From contig NZ_CP041638.1 of the NCBI RefSeq assembly GCF_007197775.1, positions 1,302,001 to 1,366,000 of the forward strand: DNA of 64,000 nucleotides, given 5' to 3'. The notes beneath the pieces were generated by a model. It saw nothing but the letters and a program-made list of their open reading frames with translations. It searched no databases and was not told the origin of the DNA. This document shows, in pieces, positions 1-9,058 of the stretch. Numbering within the stretch: position 1 is the first letter of the stretch; each line of letters starts with the position of its first letter. Made by a program: the position numbers and the translations under genes. Source of the DNA: Thalassotalea sp. PS06. Lineage in GTDB: Bacteria; Pseudomonadota; Gammaproteobacteria; Enterobacterales; Alteromonadaceae.

Positions 1-874
1 CCCGGCGCACGACCTTATCTAATACCGAGTAATCAGTGAGGTAAATTTCTAAATTCAGAGCATTGATATTGAGGTTTTCACCACTGGCATTGGTTACCTT
101 AAACCAGCCGCTAATGCCGTCAATTTCTATACTGCGTTGATAACTGTTGTCGTCAACATATTCAACCCCGGGAATTTGCCGTCCTCTTAAAAATGACAGC
201 ATCAGTGGCCAGTTCAACTCCCCTTGATAATTGAGTCGATAGTCAAAGCTTTGGGTATTATCCACCGGTCGATTTTTTTGTTCACGAAGTTCTATCGGGC
301 TGCAACCATATTGGCTTTTTATATGTTGATTAAAACTGCGGAGGTTATTAAAACCACTTAAATAAGCAACGTCAGTAACCGATAAATTCGAACCAATCAG
401 ATATTTGCGACCAATAATTCCGCGCTGTTGATTGATAAAAGCTTTAGGTGTCATGCCCAGGGCGTCCTGACATTGACGTTGTAATTGCCGTTCACTGATG
501 TGAAGTGATCTGGCAAGGTCTTTAACCTTAATACCCGGATCACCTTTAACCTGCTTCAGCATGGATGATAATGTCGAGTGCCGAGATTGAGGTGCTAATT
601 CGGGACGACAGCGTTTGCAGGGACGGTATCCCTGATGTTCAGCCTGTGCGGCACTGAAGTAATAGCGGACGTTTTCTTCTTTTGGGGAACGGGCAGGGCA
701 GATTGGTCGACAGTAGATACCAGTACTTAAAACGGCGGTATAAAACTGGCCATCAAAACGTTCATCGCGACTCATTCGAGCGCGATGACACACCTCAGGA
801 TCAATTACCGTAAAGTCAAATTGCTCTGAGGGTTCCGAATCAGTATGTGTATCGTCAGTTCGAGGACGATTCAT
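1..874 (-). CDS. Ada-AlkA fusion: bifunctional regulator / DNA-3-methyladenine glycosylase 2, partial
   Basis: The reading frame is open from an ATG at 874 to the window edge, so about 291 N-terminal residues are visible and the C-terminus is missing. In order it holds an Ada-type zinc domain at about residues 20-95, with the cysteine pairs CRPIC and CKRC, then an AraC-type helix-turn-helix at about 100-195, then the start of an AlkA N-terminal domain (GVEYVDDNSYQRS and following). In the family the Ada zinc domain accepts methyl groups from DNA phosphotriesters and switches the AraC domain into an activator of the alkylation response. The AlkA part, which would excise 3-methyladenine, should continue outside the window. 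The glycosylase catalytic Asp cannot be seen. The domain order is clear. Confidence 0.9.
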   Translation of the reverse strand, partial: MNRPRTDDTHTDSEPSEQFDFTVIDPEVCHRARMSRDERFDGQFYTAVLSTGIYCRPICPARSPKEENVRYYFSAAQAEHQGYRPCKRCRPELAPQSRHSTLSSMLKQVKGDPGIKVKDLARSLHISERQLQRQCQDALGMTPKAFINQQRGIIGRKYLIGSNLSVTDVAYLSGFNNLRSFNQHIKSQYGCSPIELREQKNRPVDNTQSFDYRLNYQGELNWPLMLSFLRGRQIPGVEYVDDNSYQRSIEIDGISGWFKVTNASGENLNINALNLEIYLTDYSVLDKVVRR

Positions 875-922
875 AATCCACCATACTAAAAAAAGCTAAT
901 ATATGGTCAACCAAGTGACCCT

Positions 923-1187
923 ATACCAATCCCACTAAGTTTGTGCACAACTCAGAGTTAGGGCCGAGGTTCATTTGCAACATAGATTTTATTGATATAG
1001 TCATTCTATATTAATGAAATATAGGGCAGTAAATGGGCCTCTCACTAACTCCCTACGGGTGAGTTTTAAAGGCGTTTATCCCGCGTTACTGATTTTGACA
1101 ATGGAATAACCATTCTCTGCAATCAAAGCCTTGTCTAAAAGCCTTTAAATTCTCACTGAGTGAGCAATAATTTAATGGGATTGGTAT
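923..1187. mobile_element. MITE-like element with 16-bp terminal inverted repeats
   Basis: The left end ATACCAATCCCACTAA (923-938) is the inverted copy, with one mismatch, of the right end TTAATGGGATTGGTAT (1172-1187). The 265-bp interior has no coding frame. It lies in the space between the Ada-AlkA start and the end of mepK, which holds no gene. The short length, terminal inverted repeats and lack of coding capacity fit a miniature inverted-repeat element. Similar ACCAATCCCA-ended intergenic repeats are, from memory, common in Alteromonadales. A target-site duplication is not convincing. Confidence 0.6.
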
Positions 1188-1244
1188 TATTGTATGGCAT
1201 CACATTTTAGATTACCTGCAAAAACCCGACATTATAGTGAAAAA

Positions 1245-1805
1245 TTACCAGCTACGAACCCGACCCGTATCGATATGGATGAATCCAGAATCCGGGTAAT
1301 AGCCAACGCCACCAAGCTTCAAGGCCTTTGCGGTATCACGCAGCAAGGCTAAATCAACGCCGGGGATAGCAAAATCCATCGCCATGCCGCGCATGTGATA
1401 GCTTTTCTTGGCAACACCTGTACTTTTACCGGCCAGCATCGCATTGGTTTTCGGCGAGCGGTAACCGGAAATAATATGGATTTCTTTGTCCAGGCCTAAC
1501 TTTTCACAGATGGCATGGAGAAAATCGAACAGTTTCGGATCCAGACTTGCCACTTCCTGTTGACGATGATCGCGCAGGTGATGGTCAAATGATGCCAAAA
1601 CCTGTTTGTTATATTGACCATTTTGCCAAAATACACCCTGAACTTTTTCTTGGGTATGACGATTATAAAATCGCAGGGCTTTACCATTACCAGTAATGAT
1701 ATTGGCATACGCTTTGTTGCTCATTAATGGCGCCGTAACACCCAGTAGCGCAATGCCACCAAGTCCACGGATAAAATTTCGACGATTTTTAGAAACAGTG
1801 CTCAT
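1245..1805 (-). CDS. mepK: Murein endopeptidase K-like protein (YcbK/DUF882, M15 fold), Tat-exported
   Basis: 186 residues, the usual length of E. coli MepK/YcbK. The N-terminus carries a twin-arginine signal (NRRNFIRGLGG, then a hydrophobic stretch to SNKAYA), which predicts folded export to the periplasm. The M15-type zinc motifs are all present: SGYRSPKTN, SYHMRGMAMDFAI (His and Asp ligands) and the C-terminal FIHIDTG. E. coli MepK cleaves meso-DAP to meso-DAP (3-3) cross-links in peptidoglycan, and the same role is inferred here. No L,D-transpeptidase gene is beside it. Start: ATG at 1805, where the Tat signal begins in frame. The family assignment is strong; the precise cross-link specificity is inferred. 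Confidence 0.88.
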   Translation of the reverse strand: MSTVSKNRRNFIRGLGGIALLGVTAPLMSNKAYANIITGNGKALRFYNRHTQEKVQGVFWQNGQYNKQVLASFDHHLRDHRQQEVASLDPKLFDFLHAICEKLGLDKEIHIISGYRSPKTNAMLAGKSTGVAKKSYHMRGMAMDFAIPGVDLALLRDTAKALKLGGVGYYPDSGFIHIDTGRVRSW

Positions 1806-2173
1806 ATAACCTCACTTTGGCTGATACTGAATAGAGAAAACAGGAGATTCAGTAAGAGTGTGGAGAAAGGTTAAGATTTCTTTAAAAAGACATCAATAGG
1901 TCGATAATTAACCATTGCTATGTATTGTTAACAATGTCTCTAACATCATGTTTTACAATGATTAATCGCGGAGAAATATTGTTTACATCTTTGTAACAAG
2001 CAAGGATAAAAAATGCACTATTTACATTTTATTACCCTGGGATTACAGGCTGTTTACATATAAGCCTTGTACTTATATAAGCTTTGATGGGTTTTTCAGG
2101 AGAGTCTTGTGAAAGTAATAGAAAGCAAGTTGAGCGCGAAACTAAATTTTAATTACGCGCTCATTTTCTATGT
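1806..2173. other. Intergenic region, no gene seen
   Basis: 368 bp between mepK and the upstream esterase gene. It is AT-rich and holds the mepK promoter region on the minus strand and a hairpin just after the esterase gene (listed separately). No coding frame or RNA gene was recognised. Confidence 0.5.
2132..2161 (-). terminator. Hairpin downstream of the GDSL esterase gene
   Basis: GAGCGCG (2132-2138) pairs perfectly with CGCGCTC (2155-2161) across a 16-nt A/T loop. It lies 13 bp past the esterase stop. The following minus-strand bases are only moderately T-rich, so termination is likely but not certain. Confidence 0.4.
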
Positions 2174-2809
2174 TTACAACGCCCCGTGGTCCTGCAATAA
2201 CTCGTGGGCTCGAGCGGCAAGTTGGTAATAACCCTGCTGGTTAAAGTGAACGCTGTCTGATTTTAACTCTGGAGAGCGTAACATCGAGGCGATTATTTCA
2301 TCTTCAAAAATTAAATCGTGTTTGTCGGCTAATTCCTGATAAAAGTCGGCACTGTCAGAGAAAAGGCTCTTCTTTGGCACCCCGAACAATACAACCTCAA
2401 TACCCCTTGCTTTCGCGAGCTGAATCATCTGATCGAGGTTTTGCTTAGTTTGATTCAAGTCCATATTTCTCAAAATATCATTGCCACCTTCAATCAGTAT
2501 CATCAAGTCTACCGATTCGGTATCCAGGATTTGCGGCAAGCGCGCCAGGCCATCCTCAGTGACTTCCCCGGAAATACCGGCGTTTATCACATTCAATCCC
2601 GTTAATTGTTGTAACACCGTTGGGTAACTCTGTGCAGCTGGCACACCTTTACCTGCGGTCAGGCTGTCGCCAAAAGCGAGAATCGTGGCATCGTTATCCA
2701 GAGCACTGAGCTGTGGGCCTCCACAACCAAAGGTAAGTAAAGCGAAAAGGCATACAGTTGCAAAATGAGAGATGCGTTTGCAGAGAGAGAAGTTATTTAA
2801 TTTAATCAT
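2174..2809 (-). CDS. GDSL-family arylesterase / TesA-like lysophospholipase, lipoprotein
   Basis: 211 residues. The N-terminus has a lipoprotein signal with lipobox LTFGC at about residues 25-29, so the protein is probably anchored in the outer membrane or periplasm. The SGNH hydrolase blocks are in order: block I FGDSLTAGKG (nucleophile Ser), the Gly block NAGISGEVT, the Asn block EGGNDILR, and the catalytic Asp-His pair in DSVHFNQQGY. This is the TesA/arylesterase subfamily, which hydrolyses acyl esters and thioesters. E. coli TesA is a soluble periplasmic protein without a lipobox, so the lipid anchor is a difference. The natural substrate is unknown. Confidence 0.85.
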   Translation of the reverse strand: MIKLNNFSLCKRISHFATVCLFALLTFGCGGPQLSALDNDATILAFGDSLTAGKGVPAAQSYPTVLQQLTGLNVINAGISGEVTEDGLARLPQILDTESVDLMILIEGGNDILRNMDLNQTKQNLDQMIQLAKARGIEVVLFGVPKKSLFSDSADFYQELADKHDLIFEDEIIASMLRSPELKSDSVHFNQQGYYQLAARAHELLQDHGAL

Positions 2810-2920
2810 TTTTTTACGGCTTTTAATGGCATGGAATGTCGTTGAAATTGTGGGGAAAATTAACGAACGTTAGACAAATTTTGCAAAAAGATAACAAAAA
2901 TTGCTTTGCCTTGATACTCC

Positions 2921-2958
2921 CTTGTGATATCAATAAATCAGTTGCAAGGGTTGCGACT
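2921..2958 (+). promoter_or_regulatory. Conserved leader element of receptor copy 1 (box plus dyad)
   Basis: CTTGTGATATCAATA (2921-2935) is followed by the dyad AGTTGCA (2940-2946), 5 nt, TGCGACT (2952-2958). The same two pieces occur before receptor copy 2. Compared with copy 2 the arm positions change in a pairing-preserving way (T-A to C-G, and T-G to T-A). This suggests selection on the dyad as an operator or RNA hairpin. The regulator is unknown. Confidence 0.5.
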
Positions 2959-3025
2959 CACTAAAACTTAACCTTTTTGAACCTAATAAACGCTAAATAT
3001 AACAATAATTTATTGGGGAAAATAA

Positions 3026-5686
3026 GTGTCTCTTACAATCAACTCAGGGAAATCTGGCGCTAGATTTCGCAAAAAGCTAATCGCACAGACAGTGGCTGCT
3101 TCACTGGCTGCGGCATCATTCACCTCATTGGCCGCTGAGCAGTCAGAGCCTGAAGAAGACATTGATGACGTTATCGTTGTTACTGCGCAAAAACGTGTGC
3201 AAAACGTCATGAAAGTTCCTGTCACTGTAGATAGCGTTTCATCGGATACGATAGAAGAGTCCGGTTCGATTCTATTACAGGATATTGATAAATTTATCCC
3301 GGGATTTGATTTTTCCGAAGGTACGATGACTCAGGCTGGGGTTACCATTCGTGGTGTTTCCAGTCCGAACATCAGTGTCGGCCTCGACCCATCTTCGGCA
3401 ACCTTCTTTGATGACGTTTATATGCCACGCGCGGCACAAAACGTATTGTTCTCTGACATGCAACGTATTGAGGTACTGAAAGGTCCACAAGGTACGCTGT
3501 TTGGTAAGAATGCGGCGATGGGTGTTGTGAACATGATCCCGAATGCGCCTCAGGAAGATTTCGAAGGTTTTATCAAAGGCACCTTTGGTACTGATAACCT
3601 GGTACGTATCGAAGGCATGATCAACTTTGAATTGATGGAAGATGTTTATTTTCGAGCCAATTTCCTAACCAATGAACAGGATGGATTCGTTGAAAACGTT
3701 GCTCGCCCGGAATGGAATGAAGGAACAAAAATTTGGGAGCTGGGGGCGGAAAACCACGATGCTGCTCGCGCCGCAATTAAATGGCAGGTAAGCGATAGCA
3801 CCGATGTCACTTTCTCCTTTGACTGGGATGATCTTGAGCAAGCGCCACCGATGGCCATTGGTTTGAGTCCATATGCCTGGGAAAATCCTAACGATGGCGT
3901 TCCGGGTAATATCGACCCATTCGCCGATAAAGCAGAAAACGATGTTCGCAACGGTGTCGAAGGTCGTGATATGACCGCGTACACCCTGAAAATTAACCAT
4001 GAGTTTGATGAAAACTGGTCAATGAAGCTGGTAACAAGTTACCGTGAGTGGGAAACGGTTAACCGCCAGGATGAAGACGGTACCGCACAAATCACTCGTT
4101 ATCTGGATACGTCGAACAACGAAAAATCCGATATTTTCTATAACGAATTACAGTTTAACTATGTTGGTGAAAAACTAAGTTACGTTGGTGGTGTTACCTA
4201 TTCAAAAGAAGACGTTTACCAGGAAACTGAAATCAACGTTACAACCGACACTGTTGCCCGCCTTGTTACCGGCGATTTGAATGGTCAGGTAAAACAGGTT
4301 GTTGGTGGTGAAGTACTGAATGGCTTGCAACAAGCTGGCTTAATCGATATGGCTATGGGCGATGTTGATACCGCCGCAGCCATCTATGCCTGTAGCTTAC
4401 AGGGACTTGACCCATCTAATTGTATCGGTCAGGTGACCTTTAATGACGTTGTCGATCAGGCTTATGCCGATTCTGGTCTAGAAATGGACCACCTGTGGAA
4501 TGCGGATGAGTGGGCCAATGTGCTCTCTGCATTTGGTATTGATGCGAGTCCTGAGTTTGTCATGGGTACCGGGGATTTAACCTATGATCTGGCGTCGCAG
4601 ATGTTTGGCGAGCCTCTGATTTTTGGTCCTAGTTTTGCCGGCATGTTCTGGTCTGAAAACTTTATCAATACCGGTGATTTCACCAGTTATGGTATTTATT
4701 CCGATTTCGATTATCAGTTCACCGATAAATGGAATGCCTTCTTTGGCCTTCGTTATACCCGTGACGATAAAGAATTTACCTGGGAAATTACTGAAACGGA
4801 ATTTGCTGAGGAACGTCCTGGGGTGCGCAACATCCTGTTCCCATCTGTACCTATGTTTGGCGCCGACGAATCCTGGAATGAGCTAACAGGTCGTATCGGT
4901 ACGGGTTACCAGATCACCGATGATCACATGGTGTTCGCATCATACGCGACGGGTTACAAAGCCGGTGGTTATGATTCATTAAACATTTCCAGCGCGACCA
5001 TGCCGTTTGAGCCGGAAGAAGTTAAAAACCTTGAGATTGGTTATAAAGGGGTTCTTGCTGATAGCTTAAGAACGACACTTGCCTTCTACCACACCATTTT
5101 GGATGGCAGACAGCGCAGTATCGAATCTAAGCCTCCGGGTCAGAATCAGGCACTACCTACGGTTGTTAACGAGGATCTTGAGCTAAATGGTATTGAGGTA
5201 ACTCTTGAGTGGGAAATCATCGATGGCATGATTTTAGGCGCGGTTACCGATTATCGTGAGACAGACCAGGAATCTGAAGCGTTCTACAATGCCGTGGGTG
5301 AGCTTATCCCGGCGATGACCATTTCTGGTGAGTCCAGCGTTAACTATACCATTACCTATGACTGGATGATGGATATCGGTCTTGGCGATACCCGTTTACA
5401 CATCGATTATGTATTCGCAGAAAACACCCGTGTGTTTGAAGTTGGCCAACCTGCCTTTGTGGAAAATATCCCGAACTACTACGATGACCGTCAGGACTTA
5501 AACGCACGTTTATCCTGGGCCAGTGAAAACGAGAACTGGGAACTTGCCATCTGGGGTAAGAACCTGTTGGACAATCGCTATGTGGAAGGCAGCTTAGGTG
5601 GACGTACCGCGGATGTACTAGGTACGCCATACGTTACCATCAACAGAGGTTTAGAGGCCGGTGTTGAGGTTAAGTACGGTTTTTAA
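3026..5686 (+). CDS. TonB-dependent receptor, paralogue 1
   Basis: 886 residues, with a GTG start at 3026 preceded by TTGGGGAAAATAA. The homologous position is also GTG in paralogue 2, which supports this start. A signal peptide (RKKLIAQTVAASLAAASFTSLAA) is followed by a TonB box (DDVIVVTAQKR), a plug domain (IEVLKGPQGTLFGKNA) and a long beta-barrel ending in F (EVKYGF), the usual C-terminal residue for BAM insertion. It imports an unidentified ligand across the outer membrane using ExbBD-TonB energy. A loop at about residues 415-550 contains a Cys pair (YACSLQG...NCIG), retained in paralogue 2. It has its own terminator. Substrate cannot be read from sequence. Confidence 0.92.
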   Translation: MSLTINSGKSGARFRKKLIAQTVAASLAAASFTSLAAEQSEPEEDIDDVIVVTAQKRVQNVMKVPVTVDSVSSDTIEESGSILLQDIDKFIPGFDFSEGTMTQAGVTIRGVSSPNISVGLDPSSATFFDDVYMPRAAQNVLFSDMQRIEVLKGPQGTLFGKNAAMGVVNMIPNAPQEDFEGFIKGTFGTDNLVRIEGMINFELMEDVYFRANFLTNEQDGFVENVARPEWNEGTKIWELGAENHDAARAAIKWQVSDSTDVTFSFDWDDLEQAPPMAIGLSPYAWENPNDGVPGNIDPFADKAENDVRNGVEGRDMTAYTLKINHEFDENWSMKLVTSYREWETVNRQDEDGTAQITRYLDTSNNEKSDIFYNELQFNYVGEKLSYVGGVTYSKEDVYQETEINVTTDTVARLVTGDLNGQVKQVVGGEVLNGLQQAGLIDMAMGDVDTAAAIYACSLQGLDPSNCIGQVTFNDVVDQAYADSGLEMDHLWNADEWANVLSAFGIDASPEFVMGTGDLTYDLASQMFGEPLIFGPSFAGMFWSENFINTGDFTSYGIYSDFDYQFTDKWNAFFGLRYTRDDKEFTWEITETEFAEERPGVRNILFPSVPMFGADESWNELTGRIGTGYQITDDHMVFASYATGYKAGGYDSLNISSATMPFEPEEVKNLEIGYKGVLADSLRTTLAFYHTILDGRQRSIESKPPGQNQALPTVVNEDLELNGIEVTLEWEIIDGMILGAVTDYRETDQESEAFYNAVGELIPAMTISGESSVNYTITYDWMMDIGLGDTRLHIDYVFAENTRVFEVGQPAFVENIPNYYDDRQDLNARLSWASENENWELAIWGKNLLDNRYVEGSLGGRTADVLGTPYVTINRGLEAGVEVKYGF

Positions 5687-5724
5687 CTGTCACTGACTAA
5701 CCCGAAAACTAAACCAAATCGAAT

Positions 5725-5761
5725 AGCGAAGAGTATGACCTCATATTCTTCGCTTTTTTTT
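5725..5761 (+). terminator. Intrinsic terminator of receptor copy 1
   Basis: AGCGAAGAGTATGA (5725-5738) pairs with TCATATTCTTCGCT (5741-5754) with one G-T pair. An uninterrupted T run follows to 5761. It lies 38 bp after the receptor stop and isolates the two receptor genes transcriptionally. Confidence 0.85.
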
Positions 5762-5770
5762 ACACGGTTT

Positions 5771-6034
5771 ATGACAGCTGATTTCATTCAACGATTCAAC
5801 ATCTCTGTTTTTACCAACCCATTACTGTTGATTATCACTGGCTGTTTCATTGCAACTACGGTTGCTAATTTTGTTGGTATGGATGCTGGCAGTGATTTTG
5901 TGCGCGGCTTACCGGTTAGAGAAATTGCCCTGATGACTGGTGGACTCAGCATGCTTTACGGCGCAGTGGATTTATTGACAGTAATTTATCGGCAGATTCT
6001 TGGTTACCTAATTAATCGACAAAATTGTCGATAA
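5771..6034 (+). CDS. Small hypothetical membrane protein between the two receptors
   Basis: An 87-residue frame from the ATG at 5771. The longer frame begins at 5735 inside the terminator hairpin and is unlikely to be the real start. Two hydrophobic segments are visible (NPLLLIITGCFIATTVANFV and LMTGGLSMLYGAVDLLTVIY), so it would be a two-helix inner-membrane protein. No clear ribosome-binding site precedes it and I do not recognise the family. It may be a decayed fragment or a chance frame. It sits in the only stretch that differs between the duplicated receptor units. Confidence 0.3.
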   Translation: MTADFIQRFNISVFTNPLLLIITGCFIATTVANFVGMDAGSDFVRGLPVREIALMTGGLSMLYGAVDLLTVIYRQILGYLINRQNCR

Positions 6035-6140
6035 GTCATTGAAATGCATTGTGCGTTTTTTGCTCGATCAGCGCGGTTTTTGACATCTTGCCAACAAAAT
6101 CCCCTATAAATTCACAAATATTACTTTCTGTTCCGACCCG

Positions 6141-6179
6141 CTTGTGATATCAATACGCCTAGCTGCAAGGGGTGCAGCT
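6141..6179 (+). promoter_or_regulatory. Conserved leader element of receptor copy 2 (box plus perfect dyad)
   Basis: CTTGTGATATCAATA (6141-6155) is followed by a perfect dyad AGCTGCA (6161-6167), 5 nt AGGGG, TGCAGCT (6173-6179). The box is identical to that of copy 1 and the arms covary with it. The dyad ends 88 bp before the GTG start. Confidence 0.5.
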
Positions 6180-6267
6180 CACTAAAATTTAGCCTTCAAG
6201 AACCTGATAATGCTTTTTGTGAATGCAAAAGCGAACCGAATATAAAAACAATTATTGGGGAAATGAA

Positions 6268-8934
6268 GTGTCCTTAACACTAAACTCAGGGAAATCTGGC
6301 GCAAGATTTCGAAAAAAACTTATTGCTCAGACAGTGGCAACTTCACTGGCTGCGGCCTCTTTTACCGCATTTGCGGCTGAACAAAACGAACCAGAAGAAG
6401 ACATTAATGACGTAATCGTCGTTACTGCGCAAAAGCGTGTACAGAATGTCATGAAAGTTCCGGTTACCGTTGGTTCAGTATCCTCTGACACTATCGAAGA
6501 ATCTGGCTCGATTCTTTTGAAAGATATCGATAAATTCATTCCGGGATTCGACTTTTCTGAAGGTAGTATGACTCAGGCGGGTGTAACCATTCGTGGTATC
6601 TCCAGCCCAAATATTTCCGTAGGTCAGGACCCGTCTTCTGCAACCTTCTTTGATGACGTATACATGCCGCGTGCCGCACAAAACGTGCTGTTCTCCGATA
6701 TGCAACGTATCGAGGTACTGAAAGGGCCACAAGGTACGTTATTTGGTAAAAACGCGGCAATGGGTGTTGTTAACATGATCCCAAATGCGCCGCAGGAAGA
6801 TTTTGAAGGTTTCGTTAAAGGTACATTTGGTACCGATAACCTGGTTCGTATCGAAGGTATGATCAACTTCGAATTGGTTGAAGACGTATACGTGCGTGCA
6901 AACTTCTTAACCAACGAACAAGACGGATTTATCGAAAACGTTGCCCGTCCAGAATGGAACGAAGGTACGAAAATCTGGGATATTGGTGCAGAAAACCATG
7001 ATGCAGCGCGTGTTGCCATCAAATGGCAGGTAAGCGATCGTACGGATGTTACTTTCTCATACGATTGGGATGACCTGGATCAGGCTCCTCCAATGGCTAT
7101 CGGTTTAAGCCCTTATGCATATGACGAAAACCCGGGTGACGGCGTTCCAGGTAACTTCAACCCATTCCCGGATAAAGTTGAAAACGATTTACGTAATGGT
7201 CAGGAAGGTCGTGATATGACGGCTTACACCCTGAAAGTAAATCACGAATTTGACCAGTACTGGTCAATGAAGTTGGTATCCAGCTACCGTGAGTGGCAAA
7301 CCGTAAACCGCGGTGAAGAGGACGGTACGGCCGATATCACCCGTTATCTTGATACGTCAAACAACGAAGATTCCAATATTTTCTATAACGAATTGCAGTT
7401 TAACTACACCGGTGACAAGTTAAGTTACGTGGGTGGTTTCACGTATTCAAAAGAAGACGTTTGGCAGGAATCTGAAATCAACGTTACTACCGATACCGTA
7501 GCTCGTCTTGTAACCCAAGACCTTAACGGTCAGGTTAAACAAGTTGTTGGTGGACAAGTACTTTCTGGCCTTGAACAGGCGGGTTTATTGGCAATGACAG
7601 GCGGTGATGTTGACGCTGCGGCGGCAATCTATGCGTGTAATCTGCAAGGTGCTCCGGATCCAACCGCTTGTATCGGTCAAATCAGCTTCTCTGATGTTGT
7701 TGATCAAGCCTACGCTGATTCTGGTTTAGAAATGGATCACCTATGGAACGCCGATGAGTGGGCAAACGTGTTGTCTGCTTTTGGTATGGACGCGAGTGCT
7801 GGTTTTGTAGCTGCAACAGGCGATTTAACCTATGACTTAGCAGCGCAAATGTTTGGTGAGCCTAGAATTTTCGGCCCTAGCTTTGGTGGTATGTTCTGGT
7901 CAGAGAATTTTGTAAATACCGGTGAATTCACCAGTTACGGTGTTTATTCTGATTTCGATTATCAGTTTACTGATAAATGGAATGCTTTCTTTGGTTTACG
8001 TTATACCCGTGATGACAAAAAGTTCACCTGGGAAATTACCGAAACAGAATTTGCTCAGGAACGTCCGGGTGTAACGAATATCCTGTTCCCGGCAGTACCT
8101 ATGTTCGGCGCGGAAGATTCCTGGAACGAGTTAACTGGCCGAATCGGTACCGGTTACCAGATTAACGATGATCACATGGTATTTGCCTCTTATGCGACAG
8201 GCTACAAGGCCGGTGGTTATGATTCTCTGAATATCTCAAGTGCCGCACAGCCATTTGAGCCAGAAGAAGTTAACAACCTGGAGATTGGTTATAAGGGCGT
8301 ACTAGCGGATAGCTTACGTACCACGTTAGCTTTCTACCACACCATCCTTGATGGCAGACAACGTAGCGTTGAATCTAAGCCTCCAGGCCAAAACCAGGCA
8401 TTGCCTACGGTTGTTAACGAAGATCTTGAGCTTAATGGTGTGGAAATCACCCTTGAGTGGGAAATCGTTGATGGCATGGTATTTGGTGCGGTAACTGATT
8501 ATCGTGAAACCGATCAGGACTCTGAAGCTTTCTACAATGCGGTTGGTGAGCTGATCCCTGCAATGACTATCTCTGGTGAGTCTAGCGTAAACTACACCCT
8601 GACTTATGACTGGATGATGGACATTGGCCTTGGTGATACCCGTTTACACATCGATTATGTGTTTGCAGAAAACACTCGTGTATTTGAAGTAGGTCAGCCA
8701 GCGTTTGTTGAAGACATTCCAAATTACTTCGATGACCGTAAAGATCTTAACGCACGTATTTCCTGGGCGAGTGAAGACGAAGACTGGGAATTGGCTATCT
8801 GGGGTAAAAACCTGCTAGATAACCGTTATGTTGAAGGTAGCTTAGGCGGTCGTACTGCTGATGTACTAGGTACGCCATACGTTACCGTAAACCGTGGTTT
8901 AGAAGCCGGCGTAGAAGTTAAATACGGCTTCTAA
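6268..8934 (+). CDS. TonB-dependent receptor, paralogue 2
   Basis: 888 residues from GTG at 6268, with TTGGGGAAATGAA upstream as in paralogue 1. A longer frame from ATG 6223 would add 15 residues that have no counterpart in paralogue 1. Signal peptide, TonB box (NDVIVVTAQKR), plug and barrel are collinear with paralogue 1, and long blocks are identical at protein level although third codon positions differ widely. Differences cluster in predicted extracellular loops (for example AYDENPGDGVPGNFNPFPD and LEQAGLLAMTGGDVDAA). This suggests ligand tuning after an old duplication. The C-terminal residue is F. It ends at a strong terminator. Confidence 0.92.
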   Translation: MSLTLNSGKSGARFRKKLIAQTVATSLAAASFTAFAAEQNEPEEDINDVIVVTAQKRVQNVMKVPVTVGSVSSDTIEESGSILLKDIDKFIPGFDFSEGSMTQAGVTIRGISSPNISVGQDPSSATFFDDVYMPRAAQNVLFSDMQRIEVLKGPQGTLFGKNAAMGVVNMIPNAPQEDFEGFVKGTFGTDNLVRIEGMINFELVEDVYVRANFLTNEQDGFIENVARPEWNEGTKIWDIGAENHDAARVAIKWQVSDRTDVTFSYDWDDLDQAPPMAIGLSPYAYDENPGDGVPGNFNPFPDKVENDLRNGQEGRDMTAYTLKVNHEFDQYWSMKLVSSYREWQTVNRGEEDGTADITRYLDTSNNEDSNIFYNELQFNYTGDKLSYVGGFTYSKEDVWQESEINVTTDTVARLVTQDLNGQVKQVVGGQVLSGLEQAGLLAMTGGDVDAAAAIYACNLQGAPDPTACIGQISFSDVVDQAYADSGLEMDHLWNADEWANVLSAFGMDASAGFVAATGDLTYDLAAQMFGEPRIFGPSFGGMFWSENFVNTGEFTSYGVYSDFDYQFTDKWNAFFGLRYTRDDKKFTWEITETEFAQERPGVTNILFPAVPMFGAEDSWNELTGRIGTGYQINDDHMVFASYATGYKAGGYDSLNISSAAQPFEPEEVNNLEIGYKGVLADSLRTTLAFYHTILDGRQRSVESKPPGQNQALPTVVNEDLELNGVEITLEWEIVDGMVFGAVTDYRETDQDSEAFYNAVGELIPAMTISGESSVNYTLTYDWMMDIGLGDTRLHIDYVFAENTRVFEVGQPAFVEDIPNYFDDRKDLNARISWASEDEDWELAIWGKNLLDNRYVEGSLGGRTADVLGTPYVTVNRGLEAGVEVKYGF

Positions 8935-8956
8935 TCAAGTCAGATTTAAGCTTTTG

Positions 8957-8988
8957 AAAAGCGGGTGATGAGCACCCGCTTTTTTTTA
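8957..8988 (+). terminator. Intrinsic terminator of receptor copy 2
   Basis: AGCGGGTG (8960-8967) pairs with CACCCGCT (8973-8980) across a 5-nt loop, extended by A/T pairs and followed by a run of T. It lies 25 bp after the stop codon. Confidence 0.88.
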
Positions 8989-9058
8989 TACCTTAAAAAC
9001 ATGTCAAAATAGGCTGTCGGCAGTGAATTGTTATGATCCTGTAGTTCTTTGATTTCCT

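Noticed and set aside
3026..8934. Assembly artefact as the cause of the two receptor copies
   Set aside because: The copies differ widely at the nucleotide level and have different intergenic sequence, so they are genuine paralogues.
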